A DNA stretch of 64,000 nucleotides from Streptomyces venezuelae ATCC 10712 (GTDB lineage: Bacteria > Actinomycetota > Actinomycetes > Streptomycetales > Streptomycetaceae). Under the pieces are notes generated by a model. It made no database searches. It saw nothing but the letters and a program-made list of their open reading frames with translations, and had not been told where the DNA came from. Where the stretch lies: positions 558,001-622,000 of the forward strand of contig NZ_CP029197.1 in the NCBI RefSeq assembly GCF_008639165.1, in the 5' to 3' direction. Positions 8,631 through 17,090 of this stretch are shown here, one piece after another. The first letter of the stretch is position 1; each line of letters opens with the position of its first letter. A program made the translations under genes and the position numbers.

Positions 8631-11600
8631 AGCTCCCCCTCCTCGTACTCCACGAGCGCGTCGGACGGGTCACCCGGCGCTCCGGCCCGGGCTTCGCCGC
8701 CCGGCCCCCGGTCGGTGCCGGAACCGGACGCCCCTCTCAACTCGCCCACCAGCGCGCTCATTCCCGCCACGGTCGGAGCCCGCAGGACGTCCCGCATCGG
8801 CAGCTCCACCCCGAGGCGGCCGCGAATGGCGGCGACCAGGCGGGTCGCGGTCAGGCTGTCACCGCCGAGGGCGAAGAAACCCGCCCCGCGCGCGGTCACG
8901 GGGACACCGAGGACACGGGCCCACAGCTCCGCCACGGCCTCCTCCACGGGGCCCCTCGGCGGATCGTCCACGCCCTCCGCCGGGGCGGTGGCCTCGCGCA
9001 GCGCCTGCTCGACGCGCCGCCGGTCCACCTTGCCGTTGGCGCTCAGCGGGAGTTCGGCGAGCCCGACGAGGGAGCCCGGGATCATGTGCGCGGGCAGCCG
9101 GTCGGCGAGCCAGGAGCGGAGCGCGGCGGGCCCGGACTCCGTCGCGGGCTCCGTGGCGGGGCGGCGGGCGGTGATCAGTGCCGTGCCGTCGGGCTCGCGA
9201 AGGGTCACCTCGCGGTCGGTGAACCCGGCGAGTTCCAGGGCCCGCAGCCATCGCGGCGCGTCCGTGGCCGGGGACGGGGTGGCCACGGTCGGGATCGCCG
9301 CCGGGGACGCCGTCTCCCGTGCGAGGAGGAACAGCCGCCCGCCGGGCCTGCCCATCAGCGCGAACACCCGCGCCGCCGCGTCCGGTTCCGGCTCCCGGCC
9401 CAGGACGTCGTTCACCACCAGGACGTCGAAGGCCGCGAGCCTCGGCTCGGGGACGGCGAAGGCGTCCTGGCGTGCCGTCCGCACCGGGTGCCCGCGGCCC
9501 GCGAGCCGGTCCTCGGCGGCGGCGGCCCGTGCGGCGCGCGGGTCGAGCAGCGTGTAGTCGACCGTGCCGGGCTTGATCCGGTCGAGGAGCGCGGCGGCGC
9601 TCCGGCCGCCCGCGCCGGCCCATTCGGCGACGTCGAGCGGCCGGGCGGCCTCCCGGTGCAGGGATTCGACCTGCTCGGCGACGGCGTCCAGGCAGACCGC
9701 GGTGCCGGGCGGCTGGAGCGCGAGGCCGTCGGGAGAGAGGACCGGGTCGTCGTCCAGGGCGTCGAGGGGCGCCGTGCCGGCGAGCACCGCGCTCAGCAAG
9801 GGCAGCGCACCGGCCCAGGCGTCGACGAGCGGCTGGAGGGCGGTTCCGGCGATCCGGGCGCGCAGGGCGCCGGCCCGTTCCCCGTCGCGCACGGTGCTCC
9901 AGCGGGGGCCTCGGGTCAGGGAGCCTTCGGGGCCGCCGAGGACGTCACGCCCTCGGAGGAACTCCAGCCAGGAGGCGACGAGTTCACGGTTCGGCCCGGC
10001 CGCCAGGAGCGGGGCCGGCTCGGCGGGTCCCTGCTCCCCGGGGGCGCCCTGTGGCGGGCCGAGGAGGGGGGCGAGCAGCGCGGCGAGGAACGTCTCGGCC
10101 AGTTCGGCTTCGCCCTCCGCACTCGCCAGGGCGGTGGCGGAGGCCTGGAGGGCGGCGAGCGCCTGAACGTCAGCGGCCGCCGGGGTGGCCGGAGCAACCT
10201 GCGTCAGGAACGCCGCCGCGATCTCCCGTGTGCGGTCGCCGATGACGGCGGCGAGGGCGTGCGCGACGGCGGGGTGGGTCTGGAGCACCGACTCGATCTC
10301 GCCGAGTTCGACCCGGAAGCCATTGATCTTGACCTGGTGGTCGATCCGGCCCAGGAACTCCAGTGTGCCGTCGGGCCAGTAGCGCCCCTGGTCGCCGGTG
10401 CGGTACCAGCGTCCGTCCGGGGCGTCGGGGAAACGTTCCGCCGTGAGCGCGGACTCACCGCGGTATCCCTGCGCCACTCCCGTACCGCCGATCCACAGCT
10501 CTCCGGGCACCCAGTCCGGACAGTCACGGCCGTGCGGGTCGACGACCCGGTAGCGCTGGTTGGCCAGCGGCCTGCCGTACGGGACGGACCGCCAGTGCGG
10601 GGGCACCTCGGTGACCTCGTGGGCGTTGGACCAGATCGCCGCCTCGGTGGCGCCTCCGAGGGCGACGAACCGGCACCGGCCCTCGGTCGCCCGGGCCAGC
10701 CGCCCGGGGAGGTCGAGGCCGATCCAGTCGCCTGAGAGCAGCGCGAGGCGCAGGGTCTGCGGCAGCGGTGATCCGTCGGAGGCCGTCAGGAGCATGTCCA
10801 TGAGCGCCGGTACGGAGTTCCACACGGTGACGGCGTGCCGCTCGCACAGCGTGCGCCACCGGTGGGCGTCGCGCCGGTCCTCCTCGTCCACCAGGACAAG
10901 GGCGCCGCCCTCGGCGAGCGGTCCGAACACGTCCCACACGGAGAGGTCGAAGTCCAGCGCGGAGACGGCGAGCACCCGGTCCCGGGGGCCGATCCCGTAG
11001 CGCTCGTCGATGTCCTCCACGGTGTTGACCGCGGCCCGGTGGCTGATCTCGACACCCTTGGGCGTGCCGGTGGAGCCCGAGGTGAAGATGACGTACGCGG
11101 TCTCCTCGCCGGACAGCGGCACGGGGGCGTCCAGCGGCGCCGCGCGGAGGGCCTCGGCGAGCGGCAGGCGGGGCGTCCCGGCCCCCTGCTCCGGCGCCGT
11201 GCCCGTACCGTCGAGGACGAGGACGCAGCGGCTGAGCGCGTGGATGCGGTCCCTGCGCTCCGGGGGCTGGTCGACGCCCACGGGGACGTACGTGCCGCCC
11301 GCCGCGAGGACGCCGAGCACGGCCGCGATCTGGTCGGGGCCCTTGGGCGCGGTGACGACGACGGGACTGCCGGGCCCGACGCCCCGGGCGGCGAGCGCTC
11401 CGGCCACGCGCAGTGCCCGGTCGGCGAGTTCGCCGTGGGTGAGGCGGCCGTCCTCGCCCCAGAGCAGCGCGGGCGCCGCGGCCCGGGCCGCCGCCCGCTC
11501 GAAGAACGCCTGGTGCAGGAGGCGGCCGCTCTCCTGGCGGGTCACGGAGTTCACGTCGGCGCGACATCGGAACTGGGAGGCGGGCAGGGGTATGTCCGGT

Positions 11601-13171
11601 GGCCGGTTCCAGTCGGCTTGCGCGAGGCCCCGGAGCAGCTCGGTGTAGGCCGTGAACATGGTGTCGATCACGCCGTCCGGGAAGAGGGCCTCGACGGCGT
11701 CCCAGGCGAGGAGCAGTCCGCCGTCGCGGGTGCCGTAGACCTGGTGGTCGAGCCAGACCTGGGGGGTCTGGGAGACCATCCAGGACAGTTCGCCGAACCG
11801 GTCGGCGAAGTCGTCGGGAACCAGCGGGGACTCGAGGTTGCAGGCGAAGACCACCGGAGCCGTACGAGGGGTTCCGGTGTCGGTGCGGACGAAGTCGCGC
11901 AGGACATCCACCCCGGTGTACGCGGCGTGGCCGACGTCTTCGTGCAGTCGCCGCTGGATCGCCCGGGCACGGTCGGCGAAGCCGTCCTCCCCGGCCAGCC
12001 GCACGTCCAGGAGCAGCAGGCTGGTGAAGTCGGCGACGATGCGGGTGATGTCGGGGTGGATTCCCTGGTCGCGGTCGAACAGCGGGATGTTGAGCAGGAA
12101 GTGCTGCTGTCCGCTCCAGCGCGCGAGGATCTCGGAGAAGGCGGTGACGAGCAGCACGGCCGGGGTGACGCCGTGCTCGGCGGCCCGCTGCCGCAGGGCC
12201 GTCCACTCCTCCCGCGACAGGGTGTGGTCCCGGCGTACGAAGCGGGGCGCGCCGATGTCGCCGGGGTCCACGGCGAGCGGGAGCGCCGGTCCGCCGGGGA
12301 GGTCCGGGAGCCGGCGCCGCCAGTGGGCGCGGGCCCGCTCGCGGTCGGCCGTCCGGCGGGCGGCGGTGTCGGCGAGGTACTGCGGGAAGCCGTACCCGAG
12401 TTCCTCGACGCCCGTGCGGTCGGCGTACAGCGCGGCCAGGTCGGAGAGGAGCAGCCGGATGCTGTGGACGTCGGCGACGAGCAGGTCGGCGTTGACGTGG
12501 AGGCGCTGGGTTCCGTCGGGGAGTCGGCTGAGCTGGACGTCGAACACCTCGCCGCGGGCGACGTCGAGCACCCGGTGGGAGAGCCGGTCCCGTAACCGCG
12601 CGAGGGCCTCGTCCCCGCCGTCGGGGAGTTCCGCGAGGTGGTGGACGGTGAGGCCGGGCCAGGTGATCTGCTCGCCGGTCCGCTGGGTCCCGTCGTCGGC
12701 GAAGGAGGCGCGGAGCATGGGGTGCCGGCGCATCAGGGCCAGGACGGCCGATTCGAGCCGGTCCGGTTCCACGTCACGGGTGTCGATCTCCAGATAGGCG
12801 TGGCAGCCGACGCCGCCGAGCGGCCGGTCGGCGCCCCGGCCGATCCAGTAGGCCTGCTGCACGGCGGTGAGCCCGAAGGGCGCGCCCGCGTCGAAGGGCA
12901 CGGCGGGCTCCTCCGGCGCGCGGTCCGGTTCGGACCGACGGGCCGTCAACAATGCCTCCCAGGACCGGAGTCGGGGGTCCTGGGCCATCTCGGTGAAGTC
13001 GACGCCCGCGCCCGACCGGTTCAACCGATTGACGAGGGTCATCAACTGCAAGGACTGCAAGCCGAGTTCGAAGAGATTGGCGTCCTCGTCGTCGGGACCG
13101 AGTGCGACGCCGAGCAGCGCGGTGAGCTCCTCGCGGAGATCCACCGGCTGCACTGCGGTGCTGCGTGACAT
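8627..13171 (-). CDS. NRPS 1, PchE-like: ArCP-Cy-A(Cys)-degenerate MT/E-T
   Basis: This 1,514-aa synthetase starts assembly by joining salicylate to cysteine and cyclising to the first thiazoline. Visible domains are: aryl carrier protein with Ser40 (LFELGLQS); cyclisation domain ~100-540 with the DxxxxDxxS motif at Asp229/Asp234/Ser237; adenylation domain ~555-1040 (FTSGSTGTPKG, YRTGDQG), whose FDLSVWD/WNSVP/LLSGDW/AAIWS segments resemble cysteine-activating PchE/PchF domains; a weak methyltransferase-like insert (EWAGAGGRS); and a C-terminal carrier (FFALGGDS). I start it at ATG 13171; the longer open frame to 14260 would overlap the ABC gene. Leu193 is a TTA codon (12593-12595), so translation should depend on bldA tRNA. 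Confidence 0.93.
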   Translation of the reverse strand: MSRSTAVQPVDLREELTALLGVALGPDDEDANLFELGLQSLQLMTLVNRLNRSGAGVDFTEMAQDPRLRSWEALLTARRSEPDRAPEEPAVPFDAGAPFGLTAVQQAYWIGRGADRPLGGVGCHAYLEIDTRDVEPDRLESAVLALMRRHPMLRASFADDGTQRTGEQITWPGLTVHHLAELPDGGDEALARLRDRLSHRVLDVARGEVFDVQLSRLPDGTQRLHVNADLLVADVHSIRLLLSDLAALYADRTGVEELGYGFPQYLADTAARRTADRERARAHWRRRLPDLPGGPALPLAVDPGDIGAPRFVRRDHTLSREEWTALRQRAAEHGVTPAVLLVTAFSEILARWSGQQHFLLNIPLFDRDQGIHPDITRIVADFTSLLLLDVRLAGEDGFADRARAIQRRLHEDVGHAAYTGVDVLRDFVRTDTGTPRTAPVVFACNLESPLVPDDFADRFGELSWMVSQTPQVWLDHQVYGTRDGGLLLAWDAVEALFPDGVIDTMFTAYTELLRGLAQADWNRPPDIPLPASQFRCRADVNSVTRQESGRLLHQAFFERAAARAAAPALLWGEDGRLTHGELADRALRVAGALAARGVGPGSPVVVTAPKGPDQIAAVLGVLAAGGTYVPVGVDQPPERRDRIHALSRCVLVLDGTGTAPEQGAGTPRLPLAEALRAAPLDAPVPLSGEETAYVIFTSGSTGTPKGVEISHRAAVNTVEDIDERYGIGPRDRVLAVSALDFDLSVWDVFGPLAEGGALVLVDEEDRRDAHRWRTLCERHAVTVWNSVPALMDMLLTASDGSPLPQTLRLALLSGDWIGLDLPGRLARATEGRCRFVALGGATEAAIWSNAHEVTEVPPHWRSVPYGRPLANQRYRVVDPHGRDCPDWVPGELWIGGTGVAQGYRGESALTAERFPDAPDGRWYRTGDQGRYWPDGTLEFLGRIDHQVKINGFRVELGEIESVLQTHPAVAHALAAVIGDRTREIAAAFLTQVAPATPAAADVQALAALQASATALASAEGEAELAETFLAALLAPLLGPPQGAPGEQGPAEPAPLLAAGPNRELVASWLEFLRGRDVLGGPEGSLTRGPRWSTVRDGERAGALRARIAGTALQPLVDAWAGALPLLSAVLAGTAPLDALDDDPVLSPDGLALQPPGTAVCLDAVAEQVESLHREAARPLDVAEWAGAGGRSAAALLDRIKPGTVDYTLLDPRAARAAAAEDRLAGRGHPVRTARQDAFAVPEPRLAAFDVLVVNDVLGREPEPDAAARVFALMGRPGGRLFLLARETASPAAIPTVATPSPATDAPRWLRALELAGFTDREVTLREPDGTALITARRPATEPATESGPAALRSWLADRLPAHMIPGSLVGLAELPLSANGKVDRRRVEQALREATAPAEGVDDPPRGPVEEAVAELWARVLGVPVTARGAGFFALGGDSLTATRLVAAIRGRLGVELPMRDVLRAPTVAGMSALVGELRGASGSGTDRGPGGEARAGAPGDPSDALVEYEEGEL

Positions 13172-13227
13172 CCCTACCCCCCGTGTGTCGGACGAAGTGT
13201 GACCGGCGAGCGCTCGCCGTCGTGCCG

Positions 13228-14937
13228 TCAGGCCGCCGCGTGTGCGGCGATGCGCCAGAACTCCGCGTACCGGCCGCCTCGCCGTACGAGCTCCTCGTGG
13301 CTGCCCTGTTCGACGATCCTGCCCTCCTCCAGGAAGGCGATCAGATCGGCGTTCTCGACGGTGCTGAGGCGGTGGGCGACCATGATGACCGTACGCCCCG
13401 CCATGAGCCGGTCGAGTCCGTCCTGGACCGCCGCCTCGCTCTCCGGGTCGAGGGCCGAGGTGGCCTCGTCGAGCAGCAGCACGGGCGCGTCCTTCAGCAG
13501 CGCGCGGGCGATCGAGACGCGCTGGCGTTCGCCGCCGGACAGGGCGGCGCCGCCCTCGCCGACCTGGGTGTTCCAGCCGTCGGGCAGTCGGTCCACGACC
13601 TCGTCGAGGGAGGCGGCGACGGCCGCGGCCCGCACCTCCTCGGTGGTGGCGCCGGGGCGGCCGATCCGGACGTTGTCCTCGATCGTCCCCTCGAAGAGGT
13701 AGACGTCCTGGAAGACCATGGACATCCGGGCCATCAGGTCCTCGCTGTCGATGTCGCGCACGTCGACGCCGCCGAGGCGCACCGCGCCCTCGTCGACGTC
13801 GTGGAAGCGGGCGACGAGCTGGAGGAGCGTGCTCTTGCCCGCGCCGGAGGAGCCGACGACGGCGACGCGCCGGCCCTGCGGCACGTCCAGGGAGAGTCCG
13901 GTGAGCACCTCGCGGTCGCCGCGGCGGAAGCCGACCGCGTCGAGGTGGACGCCGTCGTGGGCCGGGGTCGCGGGCGTCTCGGAGCGCGGCAGCGGGGGTT
14001 CGGTCAGGACGGCGTCGATGCGCTCCAGCTCGCCGCGCGAGACCCGCATGATGCCGCCGAGGTCGGCGAGCGAGAGCAGCGGGTCGACGCAGCGGGCGGC
14101 CAGGATCATGATGGCCAGGAGTTCGGGGGCGCCGAGTCCGCCGTCCAGCGTCAGGTACACCCCGAGTGCGAGGACGGCGGTGAAGACGGCCTGGACGGAG
14201 AAGGTGAGGCCGAGCAGGCCGGGCACGCCGCTGAGCGCGGCCCGCCGGCTGCTGCGCCACTGCTGGTGCAGCGCGTCGTCGAGGAGGCCGAAGCGCTCGC
14301 CGGTCCGGCCGCCGGCCCGCAGCACCGGCTGGGCGCGGACGAACTCGACGACGCGGCCCGCGGCCTCGTCGCTGCTGTGGGCCCGCTCGGCGTCCTGCCG
14401 GGCGGTGGCCTTGGACGTCCAGCGCTGTACGCCGCCGATCAGCGGGACGGCGACGAGGCCGGCGAGGGCGAGGCGCCAGTCGAAGAAGAACAGCACCACG
14501 ACGACGGCGAGCGGGATCAGGGTGGCGTTGATGAGGGGCCGCAGCCGGTGGGCCGGTACGGACATCACCTCCATCACGCTGCGGCTGGTGAGCCCCGAGA
14601 CGTCGCCGACCCGGCCGGGGGTGAACCAGCCGAGGGGCAGGCCCGCGAGGTGGTCGCCGAGGCGGTGGTGCAGGCCCCGGGAGAGTTCACCGCCGGTGCG
14701 GAAGCCGGCCTTGTCGCTGAAGTAGCCGAGGACGGAGGTCACCAGGACGGCCGCGGCGAAGGCGGCGAGCCACGGCCAGGCGTCCCCAGCGTCGCCGTCG
14801 AGCAGCGCCTTGAGCAGCGGGATGAGCAGCGCGTAGGACAGTCCTTCCACGACGGCGCAGACGGACATCAGGGCGACGGTGCGGCGCAGGGGGCCCGAGT
14901 GCCGCTCGCCCAGGACCCGCAGCAGCAGCCTGATCAT
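13228..14937 (-). CDS. ABC transporter, fused membrane and ATPase domains (YbtQ/Irp7-like)
   Basis: This 569-aa half-transporter has an N-terminal membrane domain with about six segments (residues ~20-300) and an ATPase domain: Walker A GSSGAGKST, signature LSGGERQRVSIARAL, Walker B VLLLDEATSALD and a switch histidine in MVAHRLST. It overlaps its partner by ATGA and lies upstream of NRPS 1, so it forms a heterodimer with the product of 14934-16775. Such pairs (YbtP/YbtQ, IrtA/IrtB) usually take up loaded siderophore or handle metal at the inner membrane, although exporters have the same architecture. No substrate-binding protein gene is present in the cluster. Confidence 0.9.
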   Translation of the reverse strand: MIRLLLRVLGERHSGPLRRTVALMSVCAVVEGLSYALLIPLLKALLDGDAGDAWPWLAAFAAAVLVTSVLGYFSDKAGFRTGGELSRGLHHRLGDHLAGLPLGWFTPGRVGDVSGLTSRSVMEVMSVPAHRLRPLINATLIPLAVVVVLFFFDWRLALAGLVAVPLIGGVQRWTSKATARQDAERAHSSDEAAGRVVEFVRAQPVLRAGGRTGERFGLLDDALHQQWRSSRRAALSGVPGLLGLTFSVQAVFTAVLALGVYLTLDGGLGAPELLAIMILAARCVDPLLSLADLGGIMRVSRGELERIDAVLTEPPLPRSETPATPAHDGVHLDAVGFRRGDREVLTGLSLDVPQGRRVAVVGSSGAGKSTLLQLVARFHDVDEGAVRLGGVDVRDIDSEDLMARMSMVFQDVYLFEGTIEDNVRIGRPGATTEEVRAAAVAASLDEVVDRLPDGWNTQVGEGGAALSGGERQRVSIARALLKDAPVLLLDEATSALDPESEAAVQDGLDRLMAGRTVIMVAHRLSTVENADLIAFLEEGRIVEQGSHEELVRRGGRYAEFWRIAAHAAA

Positions 14938-16775
14938 CGGCCGATCTCCTTCTTCCGGCCGGCACGGGCGTGCTGGGCACGCCACATGGCGGCGAACTTG
15001 CCGTTCATGTCCATCAGTTCGCGGTAGCTGCCGCTCTCCACGATCCGCCCTTCCTCCATGACCACGATCCGGTCGGCGCGGGCGACGGTCTCCAGGCGGT
15101 GGGCGATGACGAGTTGGGTGCGGCCCTCGACGAGGGTCGCCAGGGCGGCGCGCACCTCGGCCTCCGTCTTGGCGTCGGCGAAGGACATCGCCTCGTCGAG
15201 GACGAGGACGGGGGCGTCGACGAGCAGGGCGCGGGCGATGGAGAGGCGCTGGGCCTCGCCGCCGGAGAGGCCCACGTCCTCGCCGATCACGGAGTCGTAG
15301 CCGCGGGGCATCGCCCGGATGCGCTCGTCGATGCCGGCGGCGCGGGCGGCCCGCTCGACGTCGGCGCGGTCGGCGTCCGGTACGGCGAGGGCGATGTTGT
15401 CGGCGATTGCGGTCCGCAGCAGCCGGACGTCCTGGAGGACGAACGAGACGTGGCGGTAGAGGAGTTCGCCGGGGATGTCCCGGAGGTCGGCGCCGCCGAG
15501 GAGGACGGAGCCGCTGGTCGGGTCGGAGAAGCGCGGGACCAGCTGCGCGAGGGTGGACTTCCCCGCGCCGGAGGGGCCGACGAGTGCGGTGGTGGTGCCC
15601 GGTTCGAGGACCAGGTCGATCCCCCGCAGGACGGGCCGGCCGGTGTCGTAGGCGAAGCCGACGCCGCGGAACTCCACGCGGTCGCCCTGCGGTTCGGCCG
15701 GGGTGACCGGTTCGGGCAGCGGGGCGACGTTGAGCATGGCCCGGATCCGCTCGGCGGACCGCTCGGCGGCGTGGACGTTGTCCAGGCCGTGGCCGAGCGC
15801 GGCGATCGGGGCGGTCAGCGCGACGGCGAGCAGCGGGAACGGCAGCAGGTCGGTGGGCGGCATGGCGTCGGCCGCGATCAGGGCCGTACCGCCGGCCAGG
15901 ACGAGCAGCAGGACGAAGGGCGGGGAGAGCACGAGGGCCGCGAGGGAGGCGAGGCCCGCGGCGCCCGCCACGTAGGTCAGGAAGAAGTCGGCGAACTCGT
16001 CGGCGGCCTTGCGGTAGCGCTGGTGGGCGCGGCCGCCGCCGCCGAAGGTCTTGACGACCGAGATGCCCTCGACGAACTCGACGGAGGCGGCGCCGATGCG
16101 CCCCATGGCCTCGCCCATCCGGCGGCCCTCGCGCTGCCGGTCCTCGCTCTGGAGCATCCGCTGGAGCAGCAGGCCGAGCAGCACGGGCGCGAGGGCGACG
16201 AGCGTCAGCCGCCAGTCCACCCAGGCGAGGTAGAGCAGGGAGGCGACGGGGACGACGACGGCGGAGGTGGCCTCGACGGGGGCGTGGGCGATCAGGTGGT
16301 GGAGCTGGTCGACGTCGCCCTGGACGACGCCGTTGATCTCGCCGGAGCTGCGCCGGGTGAACCAGCCGAGCGGCACCTTCCCGAGGCGCTGGGCGAGCAT
16401 CCGTCGCAGGGTGAGCTGGAGGCGGCCGTCGACGAGGTGCGCGATGCCGCCGGAGGCGGCGGCGAGCACGACGCGGACGAGCAGGCCGGCGACGCCGATC
16501 CAGACGGCCGTCCAGGCGGCGCCGTGGTCGACGGGCCCCGGCACGAGCAGCACGCGGCCGAGCTCGACGACGGCGACGAGGGGGGCGAGTCCCGCGAGGG
16601 AGCTGACGATCTGGAGGACGAAGACGGCGACGAGGCTGGTGCGGTAGGGCCGGAGCAGACGCAGGAGCACCTGCCTGGACGTCGCTGCCGGACCTCCCGG
16701 TTCGTTCTCCGGGCCGTGGTCGTCGACCGCCTCCCTGCCGTCGGCACGGCTGTGCAGACCCTCTGCCGTGGCCAT
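14934..16775 (-). CDS. ABC transporter, fused membrane and ATPase domains (YbtP/Irp6-like)
   Basis: This 613-aa half-transporter has membrane segments at residues ~55-330 and a C-terminal ATPase with Walker A GPSGAGKST, signature LSGGEAQRLSIARAL and Walker B VLVLDEAMSFAD, followed by IAHRLET. The usual D-loop EATSALD is replaced by EAMSFAD, which suggests asymmetry between the two ATP sites of the heterodimer. I chose the ATG at 16775 (GGTGGGG upstream); an earlier in-frame start at 16826 adds 17 residues without similarity. It is the first gene of the operon ABC-ABC-NRPS-TE-ligase and follows a palindrome at 16867. Confidence 0.88.
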   Translation of the reverse strand: MATAEGLHSRADGREAVDDHGPENEPGGPAATSRQVLLRLLRPYRTSLVAVFVLQIVSSLAGLAPLVAVVELGRVLLVPGPVDHGAAWTAVWIGVAGLLVRVVLAAASGGIAHLVDGRLQLTLRRMLAQRLGKVPLGWFTRRSSGEINGVVQGDVDQLHHLIAHAPVEATSAVVVPVASLLYLAWVDWRLTLVALAPVLLGLLLQRMLQSEDRQREGRRMGEAMGRIGAASVEFVEGISVVKTFGGGGRAHQRYRKAADEFADFFLTYVAGAAGLASLAALVLSPPFVLLLVLAGGTALIAADAMPPTDLLPFPLLAVALTAPIAALGHGLDNVHAAERSAERIRAMLNVAPLPEPVTPAEPQGDRVEFRGVGFAYDTGRPVLRGIDLVLEPGTTTALVGPSGAGKSTLAQLVPRFSDPTSGSVLLGGADLRDIPGELLYRHVSFVLQDVRLLRTAIADNIALAVPDADRADVERAARAAGIDERIRAMPRGYDSVIGEDVGLSGGEAQRLSIARALLVDAPVLVLDEAMSFADAKTEAEVRAALATLVEGRTQLVIAHRLETVARADRIVVMEEGRIVESGSYRELMDMNGKFAAMWRAQHARAGRKKEIGR

Positions 16776-17090
16776 GGGATTCCCCACCTTTCGGGCACGA
16801 CCGTCCGGCCCGGGAGCGGCCAGCACTGCCCCGACCGGACGGCAAGATCCATGAAGACGGCAATAACTTTACACGTATAAGAACGCGGGTCGCAAGCGCC
16901 GCGGAGAAGGGCAGCCGGTCGGCCGACCCGGCTACCGCGCTGTCACCCGGGGGGGTCCTCCCGGCGAGATCCGGCCGGAGATCTGAGGCGCGGAGAATCC
17001 GTCCAGACGACACCCAGGACCGGCCTGGAACGATCGCGGTCCACCCCTCCCTGGGGCGGTCACGACCTCACCACAGGAGAGCTGGAACGC
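16776..17090. other. Divergent promoter region, ABC/NRPS operon and radical SAM methylase
   Basis: These 315 bases hold no gene. They separate the leftward ABC/NRPS operon from the rightward radical SAM gene. AT-rich sequence is confined to 16855-16885, where the candidate operator lies. The remainder is GC-rich with small palindromes such as GGTCGGCCGACC. The rightward gene has a good ribosome site (AGGAGAGCTGG) just before its GTG. Confidence 0.65.
16867..16881. promoter_or_regulatory. Candidate TetR operator before the ABC/NRPS operon
   Basis: CTTTACACGTATAAG contains TTAcACGTaTAA, a palindrome with a single mismatched pair, 92 bp upstream of the first ABC gene. On the minus strand, TTATACGTGTAA aligns with TTGTACGCGTAC near 3239-3250 (shared core TTrTACGyGTA). 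The repetition at two divergent cluster promoters supports a shared regulator, most simply one of the two TetR proteins. Confidence 0.5.

Noticed and set aside
8627-14260. Longer NRPS 1 reading frame beginning at 14260
   Set aside because: The extra N-terminal part is Arg/Pro-rich shadow of the ABC transporter gene in another frame; the aryl carrier domain begins at 13171.
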